This document shows, piece after piece, positions 25,681-35,247 of a DNA stretch of 64,000 nucleotides (position 1 is its first letter; the number at the start of each line of letters is the position of its first letter). The DNA is from Microbulbifer mangrovi. GTDB lineage: Bacteria; Pseudomonadota; Gammaproteobacteria; Pseudomonadales; Cellvibrionaceae. The DNA is taken from contig NZ_LZDE01000342.1 in assembly GCF_002009015.1 (NCBI RefSeq), forward strand, positions 19,740-83,739, written 5' to 3'. The notes below the pieces were generated by a model that saw nothing but the letters and a program-made list of their open reading frames with translations, was not told the DNA's origin and did not search any database. Made by a program: the position numbers and the translations under genes.

Positions 25681-26598
25681 ATGGGATCGCGCTTTTTTAT
25701 TGCTCCTGAACAGCTGGAAGCATTTGAGGCCGCGGCACGCAGCGGATCTTTTTCTGCAGCGGCGCGTTCTTTGGGCAAGGCGCAGTCCACGGTTTCGGGA
25801 TTGATTAGCAACCTGGAGATTGACACAGGCCTCAACCTGTTTGATCGCTCCGGTCGCGAGCCAAAACTTACCGCACAGGGGCGCTCGCTACTGCACGATG
25901 TACGCTCACTACTCAATTCTTACTCTCGCTTTGACGCCAAGAGTCGCAGCCTCAATGCCGGGCTGGAGGAAGCTCTCACCATTGCGGTCGATGAATCCGC
26001 GATCGAGCTTAAATTACTGACTCAAAGCCTGAAATCTTTTTACGAGGAGTTCGGCACCGTCAGCGTGACGTTATTACATGCATCTGGCGAAAGCGCCGCA
26101 ATACTGGTACGCGAGGGAAAGGCAGATATCGGAATTGTTCCCAGCCAGAGCGATTACCCGGAAGACTTCGACTTCCGCGGTGTGGGCAACGGTTCGTTTG
26201 TTTTGGTTGCTGGCAAGAGTCATGCACTTAGCACGCTGGACACCGTTCGCATTCAGGATCTGCACAACCACCTGCATCTCCGTATCAGCACAAGCAGTGA
26301 CACGACATCAATGCCGAAAAACGATCTCGGTGATCGTATCTGGTATCTGGAGAGCTGTACGCTGTTAATGACCATGCTTACTGCCGGACTGGGCTGGGCG
26401 TCTACCCCACTGCATATTGCACGGCCGCATATCGACAGCGGTGCAATCAAGATTCTCGACACAGATTTCCAGCTGACCTCCCCCCCTTATTGCACCGATA
26501 TTATCTGGTCGCGGCGTAAAGCACTGGGGACAGCGGGTGAGCGCTTGATCGACGAAATCTCACACGTATTATCAAGCGAGGCCATGGAACCTGCCTGA
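25681..26598 (+). CDS. LysR-family transcriptional regulator
   Basis: The 305-residue protein has a LysR helix-turn-helix (residues 8-67; LEAFEAAARSGSFSAAARSL then KAQSTVSGLISNLE) and a substrate-binding domain (about 95-295) with KADIGIVPSQSDYPEDF. It is divergent from nagZ, the usual layout for a LysR regulator and its target, and it closes the muropeptide locus. The ligand is unknown. It could control nagZ or act on a subset of the locus together with the MurR/RpiR protein. Confidence 0.85.
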   Translation: MGSRFFIAPEQLEAFEAAARSGSFSAAARSLGKAQSTVSGLISNLEIDTGLNLFDRSGREPKLTAQGRSLLHDVRSLLNSYSRFDAKSRSLNAGLEEALTIAVDESAIELKLLTQSLKSFYEEFGTVSVTLLHASGESAAILVREGKADIGIVPSQSDYPEDFDFRGVGNGSFVLVAGKSHALSTLDTVRIQDLHNHLHLRISTSSDTTSMPKNDLGDRIWYLESCTLLMTMLTAGLGWASTPLHIARPHIDSGAIKILDTDFQLTSPPYCTDIIWSRRKALGTAGERLIDEISHVLSSEAMEPA

Positions 26599-26662
26599 GC
26601 AGGCTCGCATGCAAACGATCATCTGGCGCGTGCCAGGTAGAAACCCAGCAAATCGTGCCAGC

Positions 26663-26908
26663 TTACCAGTGCAACTGAACTCTAAGCGGCGAAGTCTCAT
26701 CCTCGAGCCCGCACATTTCCTCATACGGGGTCAGCTGTTCCAGCCAAACCTCCTCGAGTTTGTGACTGTGAAAATGATCGCGGATCTCTTCCAGGCAGTG
26801 AAACCGGTGGGGCCTATCCTTTCTGTCCGTCAAGAGCTCCCTGCCATTCTCATCTACGGCCTCAACGAGATAAAACTGTCCCTCCAGGGAAAGAATATGT
26901 AGGTTCAT
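26663..26908 (-). CDS. Small DUF6482-like protein
   Basis: The 81-residue product (MNLHILSLEGQFYLVEAVDE...) resembles the DUF6482 family of short Pseudomonadales proteins: an ISLEG-type start, an RPHRFHCLEEIRDHF middle and the end motif YEEMCGL. The ATG at 26908 is strongly supported by GGAGGT 3-8 bases upstream; the longer upstream extension to 26947 is not. No function is known. It is unrelated in context to the muropeptide genes and convergent with the LysR gene. Confidence 0.75.
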   Translation of the reverse strand: MNLHILSLEGQFYLVEAVDENGRELLTDRKDRPHRFHCLEEIRDHFHSHKLEEVWLEQLTPYEEMCGLEDETSPLRVQLHW

Positions 26909-27239
26909 GTTACCTCCTTCGGCGCTCACGGCACGCACTGCCAGCATGACCTCTTACCAGCTTAAGATGGCAACAGTGGAACGGGAAATAACGGTTTCCT
27001 CGGGATTTCCCCAAACTGCGCACGAGCCTTGCCAGCCGCCTATCCTCGTCCGTACTCCCGATCATCTAGAACCCGACCATACGGTCTAGCGGTGTAGCCG
27101 ATAGTGGTTTGCAGGCCGCTTTGGTATCCTTGCGCGCTTGTGCCATTCGCCCGCAACGGGAGGCTCCTGTCCCGTCCCCGGCCCCGGAGGCCGGCACAGA
27201 AAAACAAATAACCCACTGTTTTATAAAGATTTTTTATTC
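26909..27239. other. 331-base divergent gap before mutS
   Basis: It must hold the promoters of the DUF6482 gene and mutS. No clear operator, terminator or small gene was seen. An in-frame extension of mutS to 27138 is not family-like. Confidence 0.5.
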
Positions 27240-29894
27240 ATGCCCGCAACCGCAGCTAAAACCGCCAAGCCCGAACACACACCGATGATGCAGCAATATT
27301 TGCGTATCAAGGCGGAGCATCCCCAGGAGCTGGTGTTCTACCGCATGGGAGACTTCTACGAGCTGTTCTATGACGATGCCAAGCGCGCGGCGGAGCTGCT
27401 GGATGTGACCCTGACCGCCCGCGGCAAATCCGGTGGGCAACCGATTCCCATGGCCGGCATTCCCTACCACGCGGCCGAGGGCTATCTGGCGCGGCTGATC
27501 AAGGCCGGCGTCTCCGTGGCCATTGTCGAACAGATTGGCGATCCTGCCACCAGCAAGGGGCCCGTGGAGCGCAAGGTAGTGCGTATCGTGACTCCAGGCA
27601 CCGTCACCGACGAGGCGCTGCTGAACGAGCGTCGGGACAACCTGCTGGCCTCCGCGGTGCTGGTGGGCGACCACTTTGGCCTGGCCCTGCTGGATGTGGG
27701 CACCGGGTACTTCGCAGTGCAGGAAGTGGATACCCTGGAAGCTCTGGTAGAACAGATCCAGCGCTTCAGCCCTACCGAATTGCTGGTATCGGAAGACCTC
27801 AGCCTCCCCGCTGAAATCGAACGCCGCGCGGGCCTGCGCCGCCGTGCGCCCTGGGAGTTCGACCTGGAAAGCGCCCTGCGTCTGCTCAATCGCCAGTTTG
27901 GCACCCTGGACCTGGAGGCATTCGGCTGCAGCCATATGCACGCGGCGCTATCCGCCGCTGGCTGCCTGTTGCAGTATGCGCGCGATACCCAGCGCACAGA
28001 CCTGCCCCATATCCGCACCCTGCGCACCGAGCGCAGCGAAGATACCGTGGCCCTGGACCCCGCCAGCCGCCGCAACCTGGAAATCGATACCAACCTGAAC
28101 GGCGGCGACGACAATACGCTGCTGTCAGTTTTCGACGCCTGTAAGACCGCCATGGGCAGCCGCCTGCTGCGCCGCTGGCTGAACAATCCCCTGCGCAACT
28201 TGAATACGCTGCAGCAACGCCAGCAGGCGATTGCCGCGTTGATTAGCGACTACCGCTTCGAGCCTCTGCGCGAAGCACTCAAGCCCATCGGCGATATGGA
28301 GCGGATTCTCGGCCGCCTGGCGCTGCGCTCCGCACGCCCGCGAGACCTGTCGCGTCTGGGTATGTCGCTGGCCCAGTTCCCGGAACTGCAGCGCCAGCTC
28401 AGCGAAACCGATGCCGCCCTGCTCGGCCAATTGAGCAGCGAGATGGGGCAGTGGCCGGAAACCGTGGAGCTGCTCCAGCGCGCGCTGGTAGAAAATCCGC
28501 CGGTGGTAATCCGCGAAGGCGGTGTGATTGCGGAGGGCTTTGACGAGGAACTGGATGAGCTGCGCGGGATCAGTGAGAACGCCGGGGATTATCTGGTACA
28601 GCTGGAGTTGCGGGAGAAAGAGCGCACCGGTATCCCCACCCTGAAGGTCGGCTACAACCGGGTGCACGGCTACTTTATTGAAATCAGCCGCGGACAGAGT
28701 GACAAGGCACCGGCCGACTATATCCGTCGCCAGACTCTAAAAAATGCCGAGCGCTTTATTACCCCGGAACTGAAAGAGTTTGAAGACAAGGCGCTTTCCG
28801 CCAAGAGTCGCGCACTGGCCCGGGAAAAATTCCTCTACGAGGAGCTGATCACCACCCTCAATGAACATCTGGCCGCACTGCAGACGGCCGCCGCCGCAGT
28901 ATCCCAGTTGGACGTACTGGCGAATATGGCCGAGCGCGCCGACCAGCTGCGCCTCAGCCAACCCGAACTGTCCGAACAACCCGGCATTCACGTGGAAGGC
29001 GGTCGCCATCCGGTGGTGGAGCAGGTTCTGGACGACCCGTTTGTGGCCAACGACATCGATCTGCACGAGTCCCGTCGCATGCTCGTCATTACCGGCCCGA
29101 ATATGGGCGGTAAGTCGACCTATATGCGACAGACCGCGCTGATTGCCCTGCTCGCCCATTGCGGCAGTTTTGTGCCCGCGGACAGTGCCCGTATCGGCCT
29201 GCTGGACCGGATCTTTACCCGTATCGGCAGTGCCGACGACCTGGCCGGTGGGCGCTCCACTTTTATGGTGGAGATGACGGAGACCGCGAATATCCTGCGT
29301 AACGCCAGTGAGCACAGCCTGATCCTGATGGATGAGATCGGCCGCGGTACCAGTACCTACGACGGCCTTTCCCTGGCCTGGGCATGCGCCCACTTCCTGG
29401 CCGACCGGGTGCGCGCTTTTACCCTGTTCGCCACCCACTATTTCGAGCTGACGGAGCTGCCCGACCAGTGTCCCGACGCAGCCAATATCCACCTGAATGC
29501 CACCGAGCACGGGGATTCCATCGTGTTCCTGCATCGTATTCAGGAAGGTCCCGCATCCAAGAGTTACGGCCTGCAGGTGGCCAAGCTGGCCGGGATCCCG
29601 CAGGAAGTGCTGGAAGAAGCCAAGGCCCGCCTGGCCGCGCTGGAAGCGGGAAACACCACCCGCGACTCGGGCCCGGGCGCACCCGCGCAGCCGTCGGCAA
29701 ACGAGCCGCCCCCTCAACCCGTTCCGCCAGTAAAGGCCCCAGCTACGCAAACAAAGACCGCGGCTCCGGCACAGGTGGACCTGTTCGGCAGCGCACCACA
29801 TCCGGCAGTGGAGGCCCTGGAATCTCTGGACCCGGACGATATGACACCGCGCCAGGCACTGGAACAGCTCTACGCTCTGCGCAAACTGTTATAA
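27240..29894 (+). CDS. mutS: DNA mismatch repair protein MutS
   Basis: MutS recognises mismatches and starts repair with MutL. The 884-residue product begins at ATG 27240 ([20 protein letters not shown]); [13 protein letters not shown] and [15 protein letters not shown] carry the Phe-x-Glu mismatch-reading motif region. The ATPase has Walker [10 protein letters not shown] (near residue 620), [12 protein letters not shown] and the [11 protein letters not shown] motif. The tail from about 800 is proline-rich and then ends with the usual short MutS C-terminal segment ([15 protein letters not shown]). No Shine-Dalgarno sequence is visible before the start. It is followed by fdxA 142 bases on. Confidence 0.97.
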   Translation: MPATAAKTAKPEHTPMMQQYLRIKAEHPQELVFYRMGDFYELFYDDAKRAAELLDVTLTARGKSGGQPIPMAGIPYHAAEGYLARLIKAGVSVAIVEQIGDPATSKGPVERKVVRIVTPGTVTDEALLNERRDNLLASAVLVGDHFGLALLDVGTGYFAVQEVDTLEALVEQIQRFSPTELLVSEDLSLPAEIERRAGLRRRAPWEFDLESALRLLNRQFGTLDLEAFGCSHMHAALSAAGCLLQYARDTQRTDLPHIRTLRTERSEDTVALDPASRRNLEIDTNLNGGDDNTLLSVFDACKTAMGSRLLRRWLNNPLRNLNTLQQRQQAIAALISDYRFEPLREALKPIGDMERILGRLALRSARPRDLSRLGMSLAQFPELQRQLSETDAALLGQLSSEMGQWPETVELLQRALVENPPVVIREGGVIAEGFDEELDELRGISENAGDYLVQLELREKERTGIPTLKVGYNRVHGYFIEISRGQSDKAPADYIRRQTLKNAERFITPELKEFEDKALSAKSRALAREKFLYEELITTLNEHLAALQTAAAAVSQLDVLANMAERADQLRLSQPELSEQPGIHVEGGRHPVVEQVLDDPFVANDIDLHESRRMLVITGPNMGGKSTYMRQTALIALLAHCGSFVPADSARIGLLDRIFTRIGSADDLAGGRSTFMVEMTETANILRNASEHSLILMDEIGRGTSTYDGLSLAWACAHFLADRVRAFTLFATHYFELTELPDQCPDAANIHLNATEHGDSIVFLHRIQEGPASKSYGLQVAKLAGIPQEVLEEAKARLAALEAGNTTRDSGPGAPAQPSANEPPPQPVPPVKAPATQTKTAAPAQVDLFGSAPHPAVEALESLDPDDMTPRQALEQLYALRKLL

Positions 29895-30036
29895 GCACCC
29901 AACCAATTCGACTCAAAAGCCACTACAATTCGCGCCAGTTATTGCTAAAATCCGCAGCTTTCAAGAATGAGGTCAGGTTCCGGCATACGGAGCCGACCGG
30001 GCAGCGGAAACGCATCAGCATTATCGAGGGACAAGC

Positions 30037-30360
30037 ATGACATTCGTAATTGGGGAAAACTGCATCAAGTGCAAATACACCGACTGTGTGGAAGTTTGCC
30101 CGGTAGACTGCTTCTACGAAGGCCCCAACTTCCTGGTGATCCACCCGGACGAGTGTATCGACTGTGCACTGTGCGAGCCTGAGTGCCCTGCCAATGCCAT
30201 CTTCTCGGAAGATGAGGTACCGGACGATCAGCAGGAATATATCGAGCTGAACGCGGAGCTGTCGGAGGTATGGCCGAATATCACCGAGAAGAAAGATCCC
30301 CTGCCGGATGCAGAGGAATGGGATGGGAAAACCGGCAAGCTGGAGATGCTGGAACGCTGA
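30037..30360 (+). CDS. fdxA: Seven-iron ferredoxin FdxA
   Basis: This 107-residue ferredoxin carries one 3Fe-4S and one 4Fe-4S cluster. [29 protein letters not shown] and, further on, [12 protein letters not shown] give the cysteine pattern of the Azotobacter/Pseudomonas FdI type. It acts in the cytoplasm as an electron carrier. Adjacency to mutS is common in Pseudomonas-type genomes. A terminator follows. Confidence 0.95.
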   Translation: MTFVIGENCIKCKYTDCVEVCPVDCFYEGPNFLVIHPDECIDCALCEPECPANAIFSEDEVPDDQQEYIELNAELSEVWPNITEKKDPLPDAEEWDGKTGKLEMLER

Positions 30361-30392
30361 GCGAGTCTTTGCACGCCCCACAGAAGAAATTG

Positions 30393-30420
30393 AAAAACCG
30401 CCCTCCTGGGCGGTTTTTTT
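30393..30420 (+). terminator. Rho-independent terminator after fdxA
   Basis: The stem AACCGCCC/GGGCGGTT with a TCCT loop is followed by a T-run, 33 bases after the stop. Confidence 0.92.
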
Positions 30421-30603
30421 ATGTGTGGTCGCTTTTCATCTATACGGTGTTGCCCAAACACCAGACTAAGAGCTAAGAGACTTGCGCATGGCCAACGCCC
30501 CAACACTTGTCCGCCGAAAACGATAAATAGCGCGCCAAATAGACGAATATTATTCAATATTTAGCATCTAGCATGAATAATTCTTGACGATAGGAAAATC
30601 AAT

Positions 30604-30616
30604 AAATATTTTATTC
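30604..30616. promoter_or_regulatory. Candidate MurR-type operator, motif A, near-perfect copy
   Basis: The site reads AAATA-TTT-TATTC, 9 of 10 arm bases, 61 bases upstream of the second TonB receptor. It would bring this distant receptor into the muropeptide regulon. Confidence 0.45.
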
Positions 30617-30677
30617 CTCGCGACAACGCTGTCTTTCAGTCGTCAATAACTCAATAACAAATGCGCGAGGGATAAAG

Positions 30678-33326
30678 ATGCTCAAGCTCAGTCGAGCCAT
30701 TCAATCTGCTAACCATTCTCTTATTCGCCTGGGCTCATTGAGCGCTCTGGCCATTGCTTCCACCGGAGCGCTGGCACAAAGCAGCAATGAGGGCCTGGAG
30801 GAAGTGGTTGTTACCGGGATTCGGGCCAGCCTGGAACAGAATATCGATATGAAACGCGACGCCGATTCAGTGGTGGATGCGATTACTGCCGAGGATATCG
30901 GCAAGTTCCCGGATAAAAACGTGGCCGAAGCGCTGCAACGTGTACCCGGCGTATCCATCGACCGCGATTTCGGTGAAGGCGAGAACGTTTCCATTCGCGG
31001 TACCGACTCTTCCCTGAACATGACCCTCCTGAATGGCCAGACGGTTGCCACTTCCCAGTGGAAGGTGCTGAGTGCACTGTCTCGCGGCTTTAATTACGCC
31101 ATGCTGCCATCCGACCTGATCGCCAGTGCCGAGGTGTACAAGACGCCCCAGGCAGATATCGATGAAGGCTCTGTAGGCGGTACCGTTATGCTGCGTACCC
31201 GCAAGCCACTGGACCTGGATTCCGGCACCGCATCGGTGAGCCTGGAAAACCAGTACAGCGAGTTACCGGATGTTTGGGATCCCTCCGGTTCGGCATTTGC
31301 TTCGTGGAAAAACGACGCTGGCACATTCGGCGTACTGGGAGCGGTGGTATTTCAGGATCGCTCGGTTGAGCGTCATGGTGCCGAGGTACTGGGGAACTAT
31401 ATCCCCACCAATGCACAGGATACCGGTGACGAAGTGTACGTGCCCTGGGGACTGGGGTCCGCCCTATTCCAGCAGCAGCGGGAGCGCCGAGGCATTGATT
31501 TGAATCTGCAATATGCGCCGAATGAGCAGTTCGACGTGACTCTCCACTACCTCGCCTCCGAACTGGGCGCTTCCAATGTGAACCAGAATTTCCTACCACT
31601 GTCCCGCAATGCGGTACGCGATGGTGGCACCAACACCCAGGTTAACAGCAACGTGGTGACATCGTCCGATATCGATGGCGCACTTGCCGGTGGTCACGTC
31701 GCATACGATGTGATTTATCGCGATGGTTCCAGCATGGATACAGATGTTCTGGATCTCGAAGCCAACTACGATCTGGGTTTTGTTCGCCTGCATGGGCAAG
31801 CCGGTCGCACCACCTCGGAGGGCAATGCCAATGACTGGTTCTACGAGTGGTTCAATCAGGCAAATGATGGCCGTGTCGACTGGACCTATACCAACAACGG
31901 TCGTCCCAGCGCCAGCTTCGATGATAGTGCCTGGATTACCAATCCCGCTGACGAGCTGGTGTTAAACGGTTACTTCGAGTCGCAGATCACCATGACTGAC
32001 GAGGAGGCCTATGCCCAGATTGATGCCGAGTTCGACATTGAAGGGGGCCCATTCAACCTGATCAAGGTGGGTTACAAAACCCGCGACCGCGACACCGGGC
32101 AAGACCGAATTCGCACCTACGCTTCCAATTTGGGCGCGGACGGTAACGATGCGTACTTCGGTACTGCAGCGGACTTCTGGAGCGGCGCCCTGGTCAGTGG
32201 CCTGCACGGTGAAACCGGCTTTGGGCCATCGGCTTACTTCGACCCGGATCGCAGCAAGCTGAATGCGTATTTCGATGCACTGCCCAATTGTGCAGCTGGC
32301 AGCACGGAAATCTGCTCAAACCGCGATACGACCTGGTACCCGTCCATTTTCGATATCAATGAAAAAGTAAATGCACTGTATGTGAAAGCGGACTTTGCCG
32401 ATGATGCCACAGGCCTGCGCGGTAATGTTGGCGTGCGTTACGTAACCACAGACACCACTGCCGGTGCCTGGAGTTTCTCTGAAGATCAGGGAGAATATAC
32501 CTACGATGAAGTTAAAGCGGAGTACTCTGACGTACTGCCAAGCCTGAACCTGGCCTGGGATGCCAGCGACGATGTAGTATTGCGATTCGCCGCGGCCAAA
32601 GTAATCGCGCGACCGAGCCCGAGCCAGCTGACCTCCTCTGTATCACTGACTCCAGAAACAAGTTCTGGCTCTGGTGGCAACCCGGAGCTGGAGCCTTATC
32701 GCGCTACCCAGTTCGACTTCGGTGCCGAGTGGTATTTCACCGATGGCGCCATGGTGGCGGCAACAATGTTCACCAAACAGATTGACGACTATATCTTCGA
32801 TGAAATCCGGGCGGAGCAGGTTATCAGTCCTGACGGTGTGGTGCAGATCGATTCCATGCGCAGGCCACAAAATGGCCCCAGTGTGGACTTGAGCGGTCTG
32901 GAAGCCCAGCTTCAGTACACTTTCGATAATGGCTTTGGTCTGGTGGGTAACTATACCTATACCGACGTCAGTGACGCAGAAACCCAGAGTGGGCCCGTTA
33001 CCCTTCCGGGCAACAGTGAGAACATGTTCAACATCAGTGGTTTCTACGAGAACGAACTGTTCAGCGCGCGTCTCGCGTACAACTACCGCTCGGAATTCTT
33101 CCGCGCGAAAACTTCATTTGGCAGTCTGTATCGCGACGAGCAAACTTCACTGGATGCCCAGTTCAGCTACTACGTTAATGAAAAGCTGAGCCTGCGCGCC
33201 GAGGCACTCAACCTCACCAATGAGACCGTCAGTGATATCTTCGAACTGGATGGCGGTCCCACCCTGCAGGGTAGCGAATGGGAAAATGGCCGTCGATTCT
33301 TCCTCGGGGCCAATTACAAGTTCTAA
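30678..33326 (+). CDS. TonB-dependent receptor (TonB-Xanth-Caul type)
   Basis: The 882-residue outer-membrane receptor has a signal peptide (LSALAIASTGALAQ), a TonB box-like EEVVVTG, and a plug with PDKNVAEALQRVPGVSIDRD, VSIRGTDSSLNMTLLNG and DIDEGSVGGTVMLRTRKPL. The barrel ends in RRFFLGANYKF. This subfamily is widespread in Caulobacter, Xanthomonas and marine polysaccharide-degrading gammaproteobacteria and usually imports oligosaccharides. It stands alone between fdxA and a convergent small gene. A near-perfect motif A site upstream suggests it may bring in amino-sugar or wall glycan fragments. Confidence 0.88.
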   Translation: MLKLSRAIQSANHSLIRLGSLSALAIASTGALAQSSNEGLEEVVVTGIRASLEQNIDMKRDADSVVDAITAEDIGKFPDKNVAEALQRVPGVSIDRDFGEGENVSIRGTDSSLNMTLLNGQTVATSQWKVLSALSRGFNYAMLPSDLIASAEVYKTPQADIDEGSVGGTVMLRTRKPLDLDSGTASVSLENQYSELPDVWDPSGSAFASWKNDAGTFGVLGAVVFQDRSVERHGAEVLGNYIPTNAQDTGDEVYVPWGLGSALFQQQRERRGIDLNLQYAPNEQFDVTLHYLASELGASNVNQNFLPLSRNAVRDGGTNTQVNSNVVTSSDIDGALAGGHVAYDVIYRDGSSMDTDVLDLEANYDLGFVRLHGQAGRTTSEGNANDWFYEWFNQANDGRVDWTYTNNGRPSASFDDSAWITNPADELVLNGYFESQITMTDEEAYAQIDAEFDIEGGPFNLIKVGYKTRDRDTGQDRIRTYASNLGADGNDAYFGTAADFWSGALVSGLHGETGFGPSAYFDPDRSKLNAYFDALPNCAAGSTEICSNRDTTWYPSIFDINEKVNALYVKADFADDATGLRGNVGVRYVTTDTTAGAWSFSEDQGEYTYDEVKAEYSDVLPSLNLAWDASDDVVLRFAAAKVIARPSPSQLTSSVSLTPETSSGSGGNPELEPYRATQFDFGAEWYFTDGAMVAATMFTKQIDDYIFDEIRAEQVISPDGVVQIDSMRRPQNGPSVDLSGLEAQLQYTFDNGFGLVGNYTYTDVSDAETQSGPVTLPGNSENMFNISGFYENELFSARLAYNYRSEFFRAKTSFGSLYRDEQTSLDAQFSYYVNEKLSLRAEALNLTNETVSDIFELDGGPTLQGSEWENGRRFFLGANYKF

Positions 33327-33399
33327 GGATGTTTCCCTTCTTGGCGACGGGCTGAATTACAGCCCGGCGCCCCATGTTCGTCCTCGCACTGTCTCTCTT

Positions 33400-33426
33400 G
33401 CCGGCACCTTTGTGCCGGCCTTTTTT
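33400..33426 (+). terminator. Rho-independent terminator of the second TonB receptor
   Basis: GCCGGCAC/GTGCCGGC with a CTTT loop is followed by six T. Confidence 0.92.
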
Positions 33427-33556
33427 AGCAACGCTGGTCAAGTGCCATCGTTGCTACCTCAATCCAATACTTCATGTCGTTTTGAGCATACGATCGCGGG
33501 GGTATTTAAACAGAACTACATTGCTACCTTTTGCCAGAAGCAGTCGTCAGTTCTGA

Positions 33557-34081
33557 TCAATCAGAGGGCAACGAAAGGAATGCAGCGGTCCGACTTACTT
33601 CAGAGGCCAGGCCCGCTACTGCCAACGCCTCGATGATTTCCGCATCGCTGGCTCCCTCTTTTCTCGCCATATCGATCACCTCACCTGCGTGATCATGAGG
33701 GCGGTTGTTCGCATGTCGAGCCACTTCGAGCAGTGCATGATTTTTGGGGTCAAAGTGTGCGTGATCCGGGTCCGTGCGTATTTTCAACACTTCTCGCGGA
33801 TCCACGCCGAATTTCTCCAGCGTCGCGCTGTGTAGTGCAATTCCATAATCACTATGCTCATCCGCCGCCACCATAAGCGCGATCCCCTCCTTCAACCTTG
33901 GCGACAGTGCACCGGTCAGCATCACATGCTGGTATCTCTCCCACAGCAGGGTCAGTATCGTCGGGTTGTTGGCACAGGCCCGGAATATCCCCGGTACCAT
34001 TCCCAGCGTGGTTCGGATGTCATCCAAAACTGCGCTAACCCGCTCCTCCACGGGCATTTCCAATAATGGCATATGGCTCAT
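33557..34081 (-). CDS. Carboxymuconolactone decarboxylase/AhpD-like protein lacking the redox cysteines
   Basis: The 174-residue all-helical protein resembles the CMD/AhpD family: LGMVPGIFRACANNPTILTLLW and a following ALSPRLKEGIALMVAADEHSDYGIALHSA. In redox-active members the last stretch carries CxxC followed by a His; here the equivalent is EHSDYGIALH, with no Cys, so peroxidase-type thiol chemistry is unlikely. ATG 34081 has GGAGGT upstream. It is divergent from dinB with an 83-base gap. The function is not known. Confidence 0.75.
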   Translation of the reverse strand: MSHMPLLEMPVEERVSAVLDDIRTTLGMVPGIFRACANNPTILTLLWERYQHVMLTGALSPRLKEGIALMVAADEHSDYGIALHSATLEKFGVDPREVLKIRTDPDHAHFDPKNHALLEVARHANNRPHDHAGEVIDMARKEGASDAEIIEALAVAGLASEVSRTAAFLSLPSD

Positions 34082-34147
34082 GGTGCACCTCCAAGATAGA
34101 GCGACCTACACAAGTTCATCGATTAGAGCGTGGCCTGAGGTCAAATA

Positions 34148-34163
34148 CTGGATATAATCACAG
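34148..34163. promoter_or_regulatory. LexA (SOS) box at the dinB start
   Basis: CTGGATATAATCACAG fits the CTG-N10-CAG LexA consensus, with only the fourth base deviating from CTGT-N8-ACAG. It ends one base before the dinB ATG at 34165. There is hardly room for a 5' untranslated leader unless transcription starts upstream and runs through it. Confidence 0.75.
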
Positions 34164-34164
34164 C

Positions 34165-35247
34165 ATGCGGAAAATCATCCATTGCGACTGCGACTGCTTC
34201 TACGCCTCGGTAGAAATGCGGGACGACCCCAATCTCCGGGGGCGCCCGGTTGCCGTGGGCGGCGCCAGCGACCGCAGAGGGGTGATATCCACCTGTAACT
34301 ACGAGGCGCGCAGCTTTGGTGTACGCTCGGCGATGCCGACTTCCCAAGCCAAAAAGCTCTGTCCTGACCTGATTGTAGTGCCGGGTAACATGAAAAAATA
34401 TCGGGAAGTCAGCGCGCAAATTCGGGAAATTTTTCTTTCCTATACCGATCTGATAGAACCCCTTTCCCTGGATGAGGCCTATCTGGATGTCAGCAACAGT
34501 GCTCACTGCAACGGCAGCGCAACCCTGATCGCCCAAGAGATCCGCGCCCGCGTCCATCGGGAACTGGGAATTACCATCTCTGCGGGTGTCGCCCCCAATA
34601 AGTTTCTCGCAAAAATTGCCAGTGACTGGCAAAAACCGGATGGACTGACAGTCATTCACCCCGACTCGGTGGAAGACTTTGTCCTGCGCTTACCGGTGAA
34701 GAAGATTCACGGCGTCGGCCGCGTCACCGCAGAAAAAATGCACCGCCAGGGAATCCACAACTGCAGCGATTTGCGGCGCTACAGCCTGGTTGAACTGGTG
34801 CAGAAATACGGCAAGTTTGGCAATCGTCTGTATCAGCTCTGCCGGGGTGTCGACGACAGGGCGGTTAGCGGCGACGGCTCGCGCAAGAGCGTCAGTGTGG
34901 AACACACGTTTACTGAAGACCTGAAAAATCTCGACGACTGGCAAGAACAGATGACCCATCTTTTCGGACGACTTCAGGAGCGTATGGAAAAACTGGGCGA
35001 CCGCTATGAAATCAGTGCCGCCATCATCAAGGTCAAGTACAACGACTTCACCCAGTCTACCCAGGAGCGCAGCAGTCGATCCGCACGCATCAGCGAATTC
35101 AAACAACTGTTGCAACAAAGTTGGGACAAGCGCAGCGATCCCATTCGTCTGCTCGGGGTGGGCGTAAAACTCAAGGATTTACGCGCCGATTTGGGACCGG
35201 AGCAATTGCCACTGCCATTCCGGGGGCAACCCCCACCGACCACCTGA
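34165..35247 (+). CDS. dinB: DNA polymerase IV (DinB)
   Basis: This Y-family translesion polymerase is 360 residues. MRKIIHCDCDCFYASVEMRDD is split by the catalytic Asp near residue 8, and SLDEAYLDV holds the Asp-Glu pair near 105. SAGVAPNKFLAKIASDWQKP and the IHGVGRVTAEKMH helix-hairpin-helix follow, with a little-finger domain from about 240. ATG 34165 is chosen because family members start with MRKIIH; the longer ORF from 34066 is not family-like. A LexA box touches the start, so it is SOS-induced. Confidence 0.95.
   Translation: MRKIIHCDCDCFYASVEMRDDPNLRGRPVAVGGASDRRGVISTCNYEARSFGVRSAMPTSQAKKLCPDLIVVPGNMKKYREVSAQIREIFLSYTDLIEPLSLDEAYLDVSNSAHCNGSATLIAQEIRARVHRELGITISAGVAPNKFLAKIASDWQKPDGLTVIHPDSVEDFVLRLPVKKIHGVGRVTAEKMHRQGIHNCSDLRRYSLVELVQKYGKFGNRLYQLCRGVDDRAVSGDGSRKSVSVEHTFTEDLKNLDDWQEQMTHLFGRLQERMEKLGDRYEISAAIIKVKYNDFTQSTQERSSRSARISEFKQLLQQSWDKRSDPIRLLGVGVKLKDLRADLGPEQLPLPFRGQPPPTT

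Larger units (their letters stand above)
30361..30677. other. 317-base gap between fdxA and the second TonB receptor
   Basis: The left side has the fdxA terminator. The right side is AT-rich, with several GAATA/TATTC elements: GAATA-T-TATTC at 30545-30555 and a 9-of-10 motif A copy at 30604-30616. No gene is seen. Confidence 0.6.

Noticed and set aside
28737..29801. 354-codon open frame on the minus strand
   Set aside because: Antisense to the conserved mutS ATPase; Gly/Gln/Val-rich shadow.
30545..30555. GAATA-T-TATTC as a motif A operator
   Set aside because: The spacer is one base, not three, so it does not fit the proposed motif; kept only as a note.
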